Notes: generated by a model not told the origin, from the letters alone. Counted from the stretch's first letter, positions 1-7,525 are shown. The stretch is DNA of 13,502 nucleotides from an uncultured Lachnospiraceae bacterium (GCA_910578825.1 CAJTSB010000054.1:1-13502), one strand, 5' to 3'. Made by a program: numbers and translations.

Positions 1-11
1 CAAAGCAGGAT

Positions 12-34
12 TCTTTCTTGTCTGATAGGAAAGA
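12..34 (+). promoter_or_regulatory. Hairpin in the ribU 5' leader
   Basis: The arms TCTTTC (12-17) and GAAAGA (29-34) are perfectly complementary around an 11-nt loop. A second small hairpin follows (CATGC 41-45 with GCGTG 50-54). Both lie in the untranslated leader of ribU. No -35/-10 pair with acceptable spacing is visible between here and the ribU start, so the transcript probably begins left of the window. Leaders of ribU and rib operons in Firmicutes commonly carry an FMN riboswitch, but the conserved FMN aptamer core is not recognisable in these 105 bases. At most this is part of an expression platform; that is inference. Confidence 0.3.
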
Positions 35-105
35 CCTTGTCATGCTAAAGCGTGAAAGTGTGCAAAACTATTATACATAATTGTAGAGGAAGGAGATTTA
101 TAGAA

Positions 106-720
106 ATGAACACAGGAAATAAACCAGCCGGGAAACGGGCAGACGTCTGGAAACTGACAATGATAGCCATGCTGTCTGCGATAGCCTTTGTATTGATGTT
201 TCTGGAATTTTCCGTTCCCATCATGCCGCCGTTTATCAAAATGGATTTGTCTGATTTGCCGGAATTGATTGGAGCGTTTGCGATGGGACCGGTCAGTGGC
301 GTAGCCATTTGCCTGATTAAGAATCTGTTGCATCTTTTTCTGAGCACGACCGGAGGTGTGGGCGAACTGTCCAATTTTCTTCTCGGTGCATGTTTTGTAC
401 TTCCGGCAGGACTGATTTACCGCAAGTGGAAGGGTAAAAAGAGCGCGGTGCTGGGAGCTTTGCTCGGAGCAGTATTGATGGCAATAGTCAGCATTTTCTC
501 CAATTATTATATTGTATATCCTTTTTATTATAATTTTATGGCAGAGGATGCGATTTTGGCAGCATACCAGGCGATTTTCCCGGGCGTCGAGGATATATTA
601 CAGTGTTTGATTGTGTTTAACACGCCATTTACATTTGTGAAAGGACTGTTCAGCGTGGTGATTACGGTGTTGATATACAAACACATTTCGCCGTTTTTAA
701 AGGGAAGGAATCGGGAATGA
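106..720 (+). CDS. ribU: Riboflavin ECF transporter S component RibU
   Basis: This 204-residue, strongly hydrophobic protein has about six membrane segments. It fits the substrate-binding S component of an energy-coupling factor transporter, which binds riboflavin in the membrane and works with a shared EcfT/EcfA module encoded elsewhere. Family-type features are the K-x-D-L-S-D-L-P stretch after the first helix (residues 45-52), a GP at 61-62, KN at 72-73, and GELSNFLLG at 86-94. The first helix spans about residues 17-37. I chose ATG 106 because AGAGGAAGGAG (85-95) sits about 10 bases upstream; an in-frame GTG at 52 has no ribosome binding site. The stop overlaps the ribD start as ATGA, so the two are probably translationally coupled. 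The riboflavin assignment is strongly supported by the adjacent ribD-E-BA-H genes. Confidence in RibU is high. Confidence 0.92.
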   Translation: MNTGNKPAGKRADVWKLTMIAMLSAIAFVLMFLEFSVPIMPPFIKMDLSDLPELIGAFAMGPVSGVAICLIKNLLHLFLSTTGGVGELSNFLLGACFVLPAGLIYRKWKGKKSAVLGALLGAVLMAIVSIFSNYYIVYPFYYNFMAEDAILAAYQAIFPGVEDILQCLIVFNTPFTFVKGLFSVVITVLIYKHISPFLKGRNRE

Positions 721-1889
721 TGATGAAACAAAACAGCAAAACCCCGGAGGAATATATGCGCATGGCGCTTGATTTGGCGAGAGAGGGCGAGGGGCAAGTG
801 TCTCCCAATCCTATGGTCGGCTGCGTGGTCGTGAAGGACGGCAAAGTCATCGCCAAAGGGTATCATCAAAGGTACGGTGGATTCCATGCGGAACGCAATG
901 CACTTTTGCATTGTGGTAAGGAAGTGGAAGGAGCGGAGCTCTATGTGAACCTGGAGCCTTGCTGCCATCAGGGGAAGACGCCGCCTTGTACAGATATTAT
1001 CATAGAAAAGAAGATTGCCAGGGTCTATGTGGGATGTTTGGATGTAAACCCGGAGGTGGCGGGAAAAGGTGTGGAAATTCTGCGTGAACATGGCATACAG
1101 GTTGAAATAGGAATTCTGGAAGAAGAGTGCCGGAAATTGAATGAGGTATTTTTCTGTTATATGGCAAATAAACTGCCCTTTGTGGCGATGAAATATGCTA
1201 TGACCCTGGATGGGAAAATTGCCTGCGAAACGGGCGATTCCAGGTGGGTCACCGGTACGGAGGCGAGAAACTATGTGCAATGTCTGCGAAACCGCTATCG
1301 TGGGATTATGGTGGGCATCGGCACAGTATTTGCGGATGATCCGCTGTTAAATTGCAGAATGGAAAATGGCAGGAATCCGGTACGCATTCTCTGTGATACC
1401 AGACTTCGGATTCCAACAGACAGCCGGATTGTGCAGACAGCCGGAGAGATTGAGACCATCCTTGCGTGGAATCCTGAGGCGGCGGAAATATATTACGAAT
1501 CGAAAGCAAACGAGAAGGAAATGCCTTGGAACTTGCAGGAGATGCAAAAATTTCTGACGGCGAAAGGAATTACATTGTTGGAGATTCCGCTTAAAAAAGA
1601 GGGGGCAATGCCGGAACTGGATTTGAGGATTCTTATGCAGCAGCTTGGGCAACGTGGAATCGACAGCATATTGTTAGAGGGCGGAGGGATGCTCAACGCC
1701 TCTGCATTACAGGAACATGTGGTACAGAGAGTCTATGCATTTGTCGCGCCGAAACTGGTGGCAGGTGCGGGTGCGAAATCCCCGGTGGAGGGAGTCGGAA
1801 TTCCACGGATGGAAAATGCGGTAAAATTACGGGAGACAGAGATTTCTTCTTTTGGAGAGGATATCTGCATTACCGGGAGAATCAAATGA
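717..1889 (+). CDS. ribD: Bifunctional riboflavin deaminase/reductase RibD
   Basis: This cytosolic enzyme of 390 residues catalyses two consecutive steps: deamination of 2,5-diamino-6-ribosylamino-pyrimidinone 5'-phosphate, then NADPH reduction of the ribose side chain. The N-terminal cytidine-deaminase-fold domain (about 1-150) has the zinc and catalytic motif HAE at residues 57-59 and PCCHQGKTPPC at 81-91, giving ligands His57, Cys82 and Cys91. The reductase domain starts near residue 152 (KLPFVAMKYAMTLDGKIA) and includes GDSRWVTG near 173 and a glycine-rich ILLEGGG stretch. Both domains look intact; the length is slightly above the usual 360-370 residues. The start is one of three consecutive ATG codons (717, 720, 723). 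The first overlaps the ribU stop and follows the purine-rich AGGGAAGGA, so I kept it. It is the first biosynthetic gene of the operon. Confidence 0.96.
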   Translation: MMMKQNSKTPEEYMRMALDLAREGEGQVSPNPMVGCVVVKDGKVIAKGYHQRYGGFHAERNALLHCGKEVEGAELYVNLEPCCHQGKTPPCTDIIIEKKIARVYVGCLDVNPEVAGKGVEILREHGIQVEIGILEEECRKLNEVFFCYMANKLPFVAMKYAMTLDGKIACETGDSRWVTGTEARNYVQCLRNRYRGIMVGIGTVFADDPLLNCRMENGRNPVRILCDTRLRIPTDSRIVQTAGEIETILAWNPEAAEIYYESKANEKEMPWNLQEMQKFLTAKGITLLEIPLKKEGAMPELDLRILMQQLGQRGIDSILLEGGGMLNASALQEHVVQRVYAFVAPKLVAGAGAKSPVEGVGIPRMENAVKLRETEISSFGEDICITGRIK

Positions 1890-1959
1890 AAGCATAAATT
1901 TCAAAAGGAATAGAGGCAGATGGGTATCATCAGAAGAATCAGAGAGGAAAGGAGGAGTT

Positions 1960-2610
1960 ATGTTTACCGGAATTATTGAAGAAACGGGAACTTTATGTGA
2001 GATGAAAAAAGGTGCGTGTTCTGCGCAGGTAAAAATTCGATGCCATAAGGTGCTGGAAGGAACGTGTGTAGGAGACAGCATTGCGGTCAACGGTATCTGT
2101 TTGACCGTGACGTCTATGACAAATGACAGTTTTACGGCAGATGTGATGGCGGAGACGATGCGTCGCAGCAGCCTCTCCAGGCTTTCCGTGCCCGGAACGG
2201 TAAATTTGGAACGCGCGATGGCTGCGGATGGCAGATTTGGCGGGCACATGGTTTCCGGTCATATTGACGGAATCGGACGGATTACGGATATCCGCCAGGA
2301 GGAAAATGCCGTCTGGTACACGGTTCAGGCGGAGGATCATCTGCTGCGTTATATTGTGGAAAAGGGTTCCGTAGCGCTGGATGGCATCAGCCTTACCGTG
2401 GCGAAAGTGACGGCGGATGATTTTCAGGTATCGGTGATTCCACATACCAGACAGGAGACAGCCCTGACGGACAAAAAGCCGGGCAGTATGATTAATATAG
2501 AGTGCGATGTGGTGGGAAAATATGTGGAAAAATTTTTATCTGGCAGTAAGCCGGAGAAGTCTGAAAGCAGGATTGATGAGAATTTTTTAATGGAACATGG
2601 ATTTTTCTGA
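1960..2610 (+). CDS. ribE: Riboflavin synthase (alpha subunit) RibE
   Basis: Riboflavin synthase dismutates two molecules of 6,7-dimethyl-8-ribityllumazine into riboflavin and the pyrimidinedione recycled by RibH. The 216-residue product opens with the diagnostic MFTGIIEETG. It consists of two lumazine-binding beta-barrel repeats, about residues 1-90 and 91-190. Conserved elements include VNGICLTV in the first repeat and GGHMVSGHIDGIG near 94 and LDGISLTVA in the second. ATG 1960 is preceded by AAAGGAGGAG; an open frame extends upstream to 1852 but overlaps the end of ribD and lacks a binding site. The 70-base gap from ribD holds no clear terminator, so the gene is likely co-transcribed. B. 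subtilis names this gene ribE; some annotations call it ribC. The protein appears complete. Confidence 0.96.
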   Translation: MFTGIIEETGTLCEMKKGACSAQVKIRCHKVLEGTCVGDSIAVNGICLTVTSMTNDSFTADVMAETMRRSSLSRLSVPGTVNLERAMAADGRFGGHMVSGHIDGIGRITDIRQEENAVWYTVQAEDHLLRYIVEKGSVALDGISLTVAKVTADDFQVSVIPHTRQETALTDKKPGSMINIECDVVGKYVEKFLSGSKPEKSESRIDENFLMEHGFF

Positions 2611-2627
2611 GAAAGGAAGTGGAGAAG

Positions 2628-3830
2628 ATGAGTAAAAAAACGCAATCCGTAGAACAGGCGGTAGAGGATATCCGCCAGGGGAAAATTGTGATGGTGATTG
2701 ACGACCCGGACCGGGAGAATGAAGGGGATTTTATTTGTGCCGCAGAATTCGCTACTCCGGAAAATATTAACTTTATGGCAACGCATGGAAAGGGATTGAT
2801 CTGTATGCCGATGAGCCGGGAGCTCTGCGTTCAGCTTGGATTAAGGCAGATGGTGGAACAGAATACGGACAACCATCAGACAGCATTTACCGTATCCATC
2901 GATGGCGCAAATACAGATACCGGAATTTCAGCTTTTGAGCGTTCGGAGACGGCGCTTTTGACGGTGAAAGATGGCGCCAAACCAGAAGATTTCCGCCGAC
3001 CGGGCCATATGTTCCCGTTGGAGGCACGGGAGGGCGGCGTTCTGCGGCGTACCGGACATACGGAGGCAACGGTCGATCTGGCGGTACTTGCAGGGTTGAA
3101 GCCATGTGGACTTTGTTGTGAAATTATGCGTGAAGACGGTTCCATGATGCGTACAACAGAACTTCTGGAACTGGCAGAAAAGTTTCAGATGACAGTCATT
3201 ACGGTGGCGGATCTGGTGAAGTATCGTATGGACAGAGAGAGTCTTGTGCAGCAGGAGGCTCATGCAAAAATGCCTACCAAGTACGGTGAATTTGAAATTT
3301 ACGGCTACGTGGAAAGACTGAGCGGCAAACATCATGTCGCCCTGACGATGGGGGATGTATCGGATGGCAACCCGGTTCTCTGCAGGGTACATTCCGAGTG
3401 TCTGACCGGAGATGTGTTTGGCTCTGGACGTTGCGATTGCGGAGAGCAGCTGCAGGAGGCGATGAAAGCTATAGCCGCCGAAGGAAGGGGCATTCTTCTG
3501 TACATGCGTCAGGAAGGCAGAGGCATCGGTCTGATTAATAAACTGAAAGCTTATGAACTTCAGGAGCAGGGATTTGATACGGTGGAGGCAAATGTGAAAC
3601 TGGGCTTTGCACCAGACCTTAGGGATTATGGAATTGGCGCGCAGATTCTTCGTGATCTGGGCGCAGAGAAACTTCGTATTTTGACAAATAATCCCAAGAA
3701 GATTACAGGGTTGTCTGGTTATGGCATTTCCATTGAGGAGCGCGTGCCGATTCAGATGCCGGCAAAGAAGACGGATGTTTTCTATCTGAAGACGAAACAG
3801 AACAAAATGCAGCATATGACCAACTATTAA
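2628..3830 (+). CDS. ribBA: Bifunctional DHBP synthase / GTP cyclohydrolase II RibBA
   Basis: This fused protein supplies both precursors of riboflavin. Its N-terminal half makes 3,4-dihydroxy-2-butanone 4-phosphate from ribulose-5-phosphate; its C-terminal half opens GTP. DHBP synthase motifs are DDPDRENEGDF at residues 25-35 (the third position is Pro where many homologues have Glu), HGKGLICMP, and the RRPGHMFPL and RTGHTEATVDL stretches. The GTP cyclohydrolase II domain, from about residue 205, has zinc ligands Cys258, Cys269 and Cys271 in CLTGDVFGSGRCDCG, followed by RQEGRGIGLINK and LTNNPKK. At 400 residues it matches the typical fused length. I prefer ATG 2628, with AAAGGA about 10 bases upstream, over the in-frame GTG at 2619, which would leave only one base to the same site. 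It lies 17 bases after ribE. Confidence 0.96.
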   Translation: MSKKTQSVEQAVEDIRQGKIVMVIDDPDRENEGDFICAAEFATPENINFMATHGKGLICMPMSRELCVQLGLRQMVEQNTDNHQTAFTVSIDGANTDTGISAFERSETALLTVKDGAKPEDFRRPGHMFPLEAREGGVLRRTGHTEATVDLAVLAGLKPCGLCCEIMREDGSMMRTTELLELAEKFQMTVITVADLVKYRMDRESLVQQEAHAKMPTKYGEFEIYGYVERLSGKHHVALTMGDVSDGNPVLCRVHSECLTGDVFGSGRCDCGEQLQEAMKAIAAEGRGILLYMRQEGRGIGLINKLKAYELQEQGFDTVEANVKLGFAPDLRDYGIGAQILRDLGAEKLRILTNNPKKITGLSGYGISIEERVPIQMPAKKTDVFYLKTKQNKMQHMTNY

Positions 3831-3890
3831 AAGCAACGCAATCAAATAACAAAGAACTTACAGATATTATAAGAAAAGGAGAATTGTAGT

Positions 3891-4358
3891 ATGAGAGTAT
3901 TAGAAGGAAAAGTAGTAGCAGGTAATATGAAAATCGGAATTGTAGCGTCCAGATTTAACGAGTTTATTGTATCGAAACTTGTGGGTGGCGCACAGGACGC
4001 ATTGCTGCGTCACGGTGTGGCGGATCAGGACATCACATTAGCCTGGGTGCCGGGGGCGTTTGAGATACCGCTGACTGCACAGAAAATGGCGGAAAGCAAG
4101 GAGTATGATGCTGTTATCTGTCTGGGTGCGGTTATAAAGGGAGCCACCAGCCATTATGATTATGTGTGTGCAGAGGTGAGCAAGGGAGTGGCAGCAGTTG
4201 GCTTAAAGACAGAGATCCCGGTGATTTTCGGCGTGGTGACAACCGATAATATTGAACAGGCAATAGAACGGGCCGGGACGAAAGCAGGCAATAAAGGATA
4301 TGATGCGGCCTGCACAGCAATAGAGATGGTGAACCTTTTTGAAAATATTAAAAAATAG
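3891..4358 (+). CDS. ribH: Lumazine synthase RibH
   Basis: Lumazine synthase (6,7-dimethyl-8-ribityllumazine synthase) condenses the RibD-pathway pyrimidine with the RibB product 3,4-dihydroxy-2-butanone 4-phosphate; the lumazine feeds RibE. The 155-residue length is typical of the family, whose members assemble into pentamers or icosahedral capsids. Visible motifs are SRFNEFI, WVPGAFEIP, and GAVIKGATSHYDYVC with the catalytic-position histidine at residue 88. FGVVTTDNIEQAIERAG and KAGNKG follow near the C terminus and include the phosphate-binding region. AAAAGGAG (3874-3881) lies 9 bases ahead of the ATG. It is the last gene of the rib operon, 60 bases after ribBA with no visible promoter between them. 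Confidence 0.97.
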   Translation: MRVLEGKVVAGNMKIGIVASRFNEFIVSKLVGGAQDALLRHGVADQDITLAWVPGAFEIPLTAQKMAESKEYDAVICLGAVIKGATSHYDYVCAEVSKGVAAVGLKTEIPVIFGVVTTDNIEQAIERAGTKAGNKGYDAACTAIEMVNLFENIKK

Positions 4359-4396
4359 CCCCTGAGGATAAGCTTACGATCATATCAGATTGAGGA

Positions 4397-4438
4397 TTTA
4401 CATATTCTTAACAAATATTCATAATTTCTTAAGAATAT
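4397..4438 (+). promoter_or_regulatory. Putative regulator site upstream of the LtaS-like gene
   Basis: A dense AT-rich repeat block ends two bases before the -35 box at 4441. It contains a perfect 10-bp inverted repeat, ATATTCTTAA (4402-4411) and TTAAGAATAT (4429-4438), and near-direct copies ATATTCTTAA and ATATTCATAA starting 13 bp apart. It also holds the self-palindrome TTCTTAAGAA (4426-4435). TTTACA (4397-4402) and TTAACA (4408-4413) are spaced 11 bp start to start, with a degenerate TCATAA 11 bp further on. TT-N-A-C-A repeats at 11-bp phase are the known form of PhoP boxes in Bacillus. Calling it a Pho box here is inference; it may instead be an UP element or another operator. Confidence 0.4.
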
Positions 4439-4440
4439 AA

Positions 4441-4469
4441 TTGCAATTCCTTGTACCCCAAGGTATAAT
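4441..4469 (+). promoter_or_regulatory. Sigma-A promoter of the LtaS-like gene
   Basis: TTGCAA (4441-4446) and TATAAT (4464-4469) are separated by exactly 17 bases, close to the housekeeping consensus. Transcription would start near 4476, giving a leader of about 50 bases. The spacer contains a small dyad, CCTTG (4449-4453) and CAAGG (4459-4463), that abuts the -10 box and could be a repressor contact, though it is short enough to be chance. Confidence 0.8.
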
Positions 4470-4490
4470 GAAACCTAAGTTTCGTTTTTT
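4467..4490 (+). terminator. Possible weak terminator of the rib operon
   Basis: AATGAAAC (4467-4474) can pair with GTTTCGTT (4479-4486) around a CTAA loop, with one G-U pair. A run of six T follows the GTTTC-G core (4485-4490). This is the only hairpin-plus-T-run downstream of ribH. The stem is poor in G-C pairs, and it overlaps the -10 box of the next promoter, so only read-through transcripts from ribH would form it whole. Confidence 0.4.
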
Positions 4491-4528
4491 CATATCAGTG
4501 TCGTGAACCTTTTGGCACGTTTACTGGT

Positions 4529-6931
4529 ATGCCCTTTGTTATACCCACACAGAAAGGAATTAAGGAATTGCAAAAGATAAAGAAAATATGCGCTGCGGTG
4601 CCTGGTTTTGGCTGGGTTACCGTTGGGCGCAGTAAAGAGTTTGAAATCAGAAACGTCAAGGTAATGGTACATATTGTTGGATTGCTGATGTCTTTGCTGC
4701 TGATTGCGGCATTGGCTTTTTTTGCAATAAATCACAAAGAGGCCCTAAAAGAAATAGAGGTGGAAGAATTCTTTCTCGATGACGCCGTTATCTCGGAAGA
4801 TGGCGAGAATGCAGGGATTTCCTGGAAATTTAATTCGACGTATCGTTGGGCGGAAAATGTGGTGTTTGAACTTCATAACGCAACGGAATATGCCGGAGAA
4901 GAAGTTACAATTATATTTGAAAATGAGAATAATGCATGGGAAACACAGTATATCGTTCCGGGGGTGGAGGAGCAGGAAGTCTGCGGAATGGGACTGCGCT
5001 GGCCGGTGGGCAGGAATAAAAACTGTCAGGTGTCAGCGTTGGGTGCGTCCAATGTGATTTCTGATATTGCATGTTTTCGCATTACTTATAAGAATTATCA
5101 TACTCAGCTTATGGCACTGCTTTTGATGGGGTGCCTGTGTTTGCTTTTTAGTTTCGCGTTCCATCTGGAAAGCACGGCAAAGTGGTTTCAATACCTTGAG
5201 AAGGCGTTTATTTTTTTGCGGGCGCTTGCTATGCCATTACTGATAATCGGCGCTATGGAGTATCTTGGCGGAGGTCTGTTTACTATGAAACCCCGCGAAT
5301 TTACTGCAAACATTGTAATCGGTCTTTGCTTGTACCTGTTGTTGTTTATCGTGACGAACAGGCTGCGACTTTCTTTTATCCTTACCAATATATTGTTATT
5401 CATTGTTGGCGTTGCCAATTATTTTGTAATCCTGTTTCGCAATGCGCCATTAGTTCCCTATGATTTGTTTTCTTTTCAAACTGCGCTGGCGGTGGTGGGC
5501 GAGTATGAGATAAAAATATCAGAGACGCTTGTATTTTCCGCGTTTCTGTTCGCGGCCTCGCTCTTATGCGCCTGGAAAATGCCTTATCGAATCGAAAAGG
5601 GAAAAAAACGAATTGGATTTGCTGTGGGCGGATGCGGATTTCTTGTCGGTATGACCGTGTTTTTCTATGGATTCCTATATCCCTTATGGGGATTAAAATA
5701 TTCGGTCTGGATGCCGATTGAGACCTATCAGAAAGAGGGCTATCTCATGTCGACCATGATTTTTGCCAAATATGCCACGCTGCGCAGACCGGCAGGATAT
5801 TCGGCAGCCAGGGCAAAACATATCCTGGACCCTTATCGTGATGCGCAGACAGAGACAGCGTCCTTACAGCCGGCAAATCTTATTGTCATTATGAATGAAT
5901 CCTGGTCGTCGCTCGAGTATGTGAAACATGTTGAAACAAATATGCCCTATGATACCTTTTATCAGAGCCTTTCTGAAAATACGATCAAGGGCAATGCTTA
6001 TGTTTCCATCTGCGGTGGAAATACGGCGCAGACAGAATATGAATTTTTTACCGGAAATTCTGTTTCTGCTTTGCCGACCGGCGCGACGGCATACGAATTT
6101 TTTGTAAAGAAAAATACGGAGAATATATGCACACAATTAAAACAGCAGGATTATAGCTGCTACGCCATTCATCCATTTGAAGCAGGTTCCTATCACCGGG
6201 ATAAGGCGTACGAGAAGTTTGGGTTTGATGCATTCATCACTCAGGACTCCTTTGACGGATACGAACAGATTCGCACATATTACTCGGATGCATCGACTTA
6301 TAAGAAAGTCATAGAATTGTATGAGAGCAAGCAGCCTGGCGAAAAACTTTTTGTGTGGGATTTGACGATGCAGAATCATGGCGGTTACAATTCTGTGGAT
6401 GGATTTGAAAATGAAATTTATCTGACAGAGTATCCGGAGCTGGAACAGGCAGCCGCCTATGTCACCCTGATGAAATATACAGACGAGGCGGTCAGAGAGC
6501 TAATTGCATATTTTGAGAAGGAAGAAGAGTCGACGATGATTGTCATGTTCGGGGATCATCAGCCTGCGTTGTCAGATGGAACGTACGACGTTTTATATGG
6601 GGAAGATGAGAATGACGTAGGAGATGAAGAGAGGGAGAAACGGTATATCACGCCGTTTCTCATTTGGAATAATTATGGGTTGGAAGAAAACTATATCGAG
6701 CAGATGAGTTCTAATTATCTGTCTGCCTATATTTTTCGGCAGGCGGGGTTTGCTCTGACCCCTTATCAGAATTTTCTGCTGGAGTTATATGAATATTACC
6801 CGGTTGTCAACGTGCAGGGCGTCTATGACGCGCAGGGGAAATTCTGGTCCTGGGATGACGTGGAGAACAGTGCGGATTATGAAAAACTCCATGATTATCA
6901 GATTGTGCAGTATTATAGGATGAAAAAGTAA
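4529..6931 (+). CDS. LTA synthase-family membrane phosphoglycerol transferase-like protein
   Basis: This is a large membrane enzyme of the alkaline phosphatase superfamily, LTA synthase/sulfatase branch, up to 800 residues. Helices are predicted near residues 46-68, 194-212, 228-251, 259-277, 281-303, 333-350 and 363-386. A probably extracytoplasmic, beta-rich segment of about 120 residues lies between the first two. The catalytic domain runs from about 448 to the C terminus. NLIVIMNESW carries the metal-position Glu457. GGNTAQTE carries Thr499, the likely nucleophile. MQNHGG (614-619) and FGDHQP with Asp676/His677 complete the site. LtaS-type enzymes transfer glycerol-phosphate from phosphatidylglycerol to envelope polymers; the exact polymer here is unknown. 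The start is uncertain: ATG 4529 has no ribosome binding site, whereas in-frame TTG 4568 follows AGAAAGGA, and ATG 4664 just precedes the first helix. It has its own promoter. Confidence 0.88.
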   Translation: MPFVIPTQKGIKELQKIKKICAAVPGFGWVTVGRSKEFEIRNVKVMVHIVGLLMSLLLIAALAFFAINHKEALKEIEVEEFFLDDAVISEDGENAGISWKFNSTYRWAENVVFELHNATEYAGEEVTIIFENENNAWETQYIVPGVEEQEVCGMGLRWPVGRNKNCQVSALGASNVISDIACFRITYKNYHTQLMALLLMGCLCLLFSFAFHLESTAKWFQYLEKAFIFLRALAMPLLIIGAMEYLGGGLFTMKPREFTANIVIGLCLYLLLFIVTNRLRLSFILTNILLFIVGVANYFVILFRNAPLVPYDLFSFQTALAVVGEYEIKISETLVFSAFLFAASLLCAWKMPYRIEKGKKRIGFAVGGCGFLVGMTVFFYGFLYPLWGLKYSVWMPIETYQKEGYLMSTMIFAKYATLRRPAGYSAARAKHILDPYRDAQTETASLQPANLIVIMNESWSSLEYVKHVETNMPYDTFYQSLSENTIKGNAYVSICGGNTAQTEYEFFTGNSVSALPTGATAYEFFVKKNTENICTQLKQQDYSCYAIHPFEAGSYHRDKAYEKFGFDAFITQDSFDGYEQIRTYYSDASTYKKVIELYESKQPGEKLFVWDLTMQNHGGYNSVDGFENEIYLTEYPELEQAAAYVTLMKYTDEAVRELIAYFEKEEESTMIVMFGDHQPALSDGTYDVLYGEDENDVGDEEREKRYITPFLIWNNYGLEENYIEQMSSNYLSAYIFRQAGFALTPYQNFLLELYEYYPVVNVQGVYDAQGKFWSWDDVENSADYEKLHDYQIVQYYRMKK

Positions 6932-6938
6932 AAAAGCC

Positions 6939-6967
6939 TTGAGATACGTCTCCAAAAAGAGTATAAT
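6939..6967 (+). promoter_or_regulatory. Sigma-A promoter of the YcxB-like gene
   Basis: TTGAGA (6939-6944) and TATAAT (6962-6967) are 17 bases apart. Transcription would start near 6974, only about 20 bases before the start codon, so the leader is short and holds little beyond the ribosome binding site. The promoter lies in the 62-base gap after the LtaS-like gene, which has no recognisable terminator. Confidence 0.8.
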
Positions 6968-6993
6968 GTCCGCGTAGGAAAGGAGCACGTAAG

Positions 6994-7506
6994 ATGTCAG
7001 CAGAATTTGAAGTAACGATTACCGATAAGGATATGTTTCGATTTAATATTTACCATGCATACCACGGATTTCAGGGGATTCTTGCAACCCTTGTGGGCGT
7101 ATGGGTGTTGATTATGGCGGTAATTACTTTTTCCAGGGTAAATATCTTTTATACAATTTTGTATGTTGTACTTGGCGTTGTGTTTCTGATATATGTGCCG
7201 GGAAACCTTTATCTTCGCTCGAAAAAGCAGATTTCTTCTTCGGATGTTTTAAAAAATGCCCTGCGCTATAAAATTGATGACGCGGGCGTACACGTTTCAC
7301 AGGGAGAGCAGTCGGCAGATTTGGAGTGGAAACAGATTTACAAAATGGTTTCCACAAAGAACCAGCTTTTGATTTACAGCACCCGGGTAAATGCGTATAT
7401 CATTCCAAAAGAGGCAATTGAGGAACAGTATGAGACGATTCTGGGACTTGCAATCAGTCATCTGGAAGGGTATCGCCTCAGAATGAATCCATTTCACGTG
7501 AAATGA
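6994..7506 (+). CDS. YcxB-like two-TM membrane protein
   Basis: This is a 170-residue protein of unknown function. Two adjacent membrane helices (about residues 26-47 and 52-74) follow a short polar N-terminal strand segment (EFEVTITDKDMFRFN). The soluble C-terminal half includes the pattern YKIDDAGVHVSQGEQSADLEWKQ split by a turn, then KMVSTKNQLLIYSTRVNAYIIPKEAI. The arrangement of paired helices followed by a 'D..G......G...L.W..I....T...LLIY......IIPK' domain is that of the YcxB-like family, whose biochemical role is not established. AAAGGAG (6979-6985) is 8 bases ahead of the ATG. It has its own strong promoter. The strand pattern recalls PH-like domains, but that is only an impression. 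The family call is fairly confident; the function is unknown. Confidence 0.8.
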   Translation: MSAEFEVTITDKDMFRFNIYHAYHGFQGILATLVGVWVLIMAVITFSRVNIFYTILYVVLGVVFLIYVPGNLYLRSKKQISSSDVLKNALRYKIDDAGVHVSQGEQSADLEWKQIYKMVSTKNQLLIYSTRVNAYIIPKEAIEEQYETILGLAISHLEGYRLRMNPFHVK

Positions 7507-7525
7507 AGATGAAGGTAATGTTATG

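Noticed and set aside
1..105. FMN riboswitch aptamer at the left edge
   Set aside because: GTCTGATAGGAAAGA loosely resembles the aptamer's 3' end, but the conserved core that should precede it is absent, so it cannot be supported from this sequence.
528..1280. Long minus-strand open frame (250 codons) opposite ribU and ribD
   Set aside because: Shadow of ribD codon structure; it has no ribosome binding site or recognisable domain and runs against two well-identified genes.
2928..3845. Long minus-strand open frame (305 codons) opposite ribBA
   Set aside because: Its composition is typical of an antisense reading (rich in His, Arg, Leu) and the + strand encodes a complete RibBA.
4380..4498. 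Direct 9-base repeat TCATATCAG at 4380-4388 and 4490-4498 flanking the LtaS-like gene's promoter
   Set aside because: Too short to suggest an insertion or attachment site; nothing mobile lies between the copies, so chance is likely.
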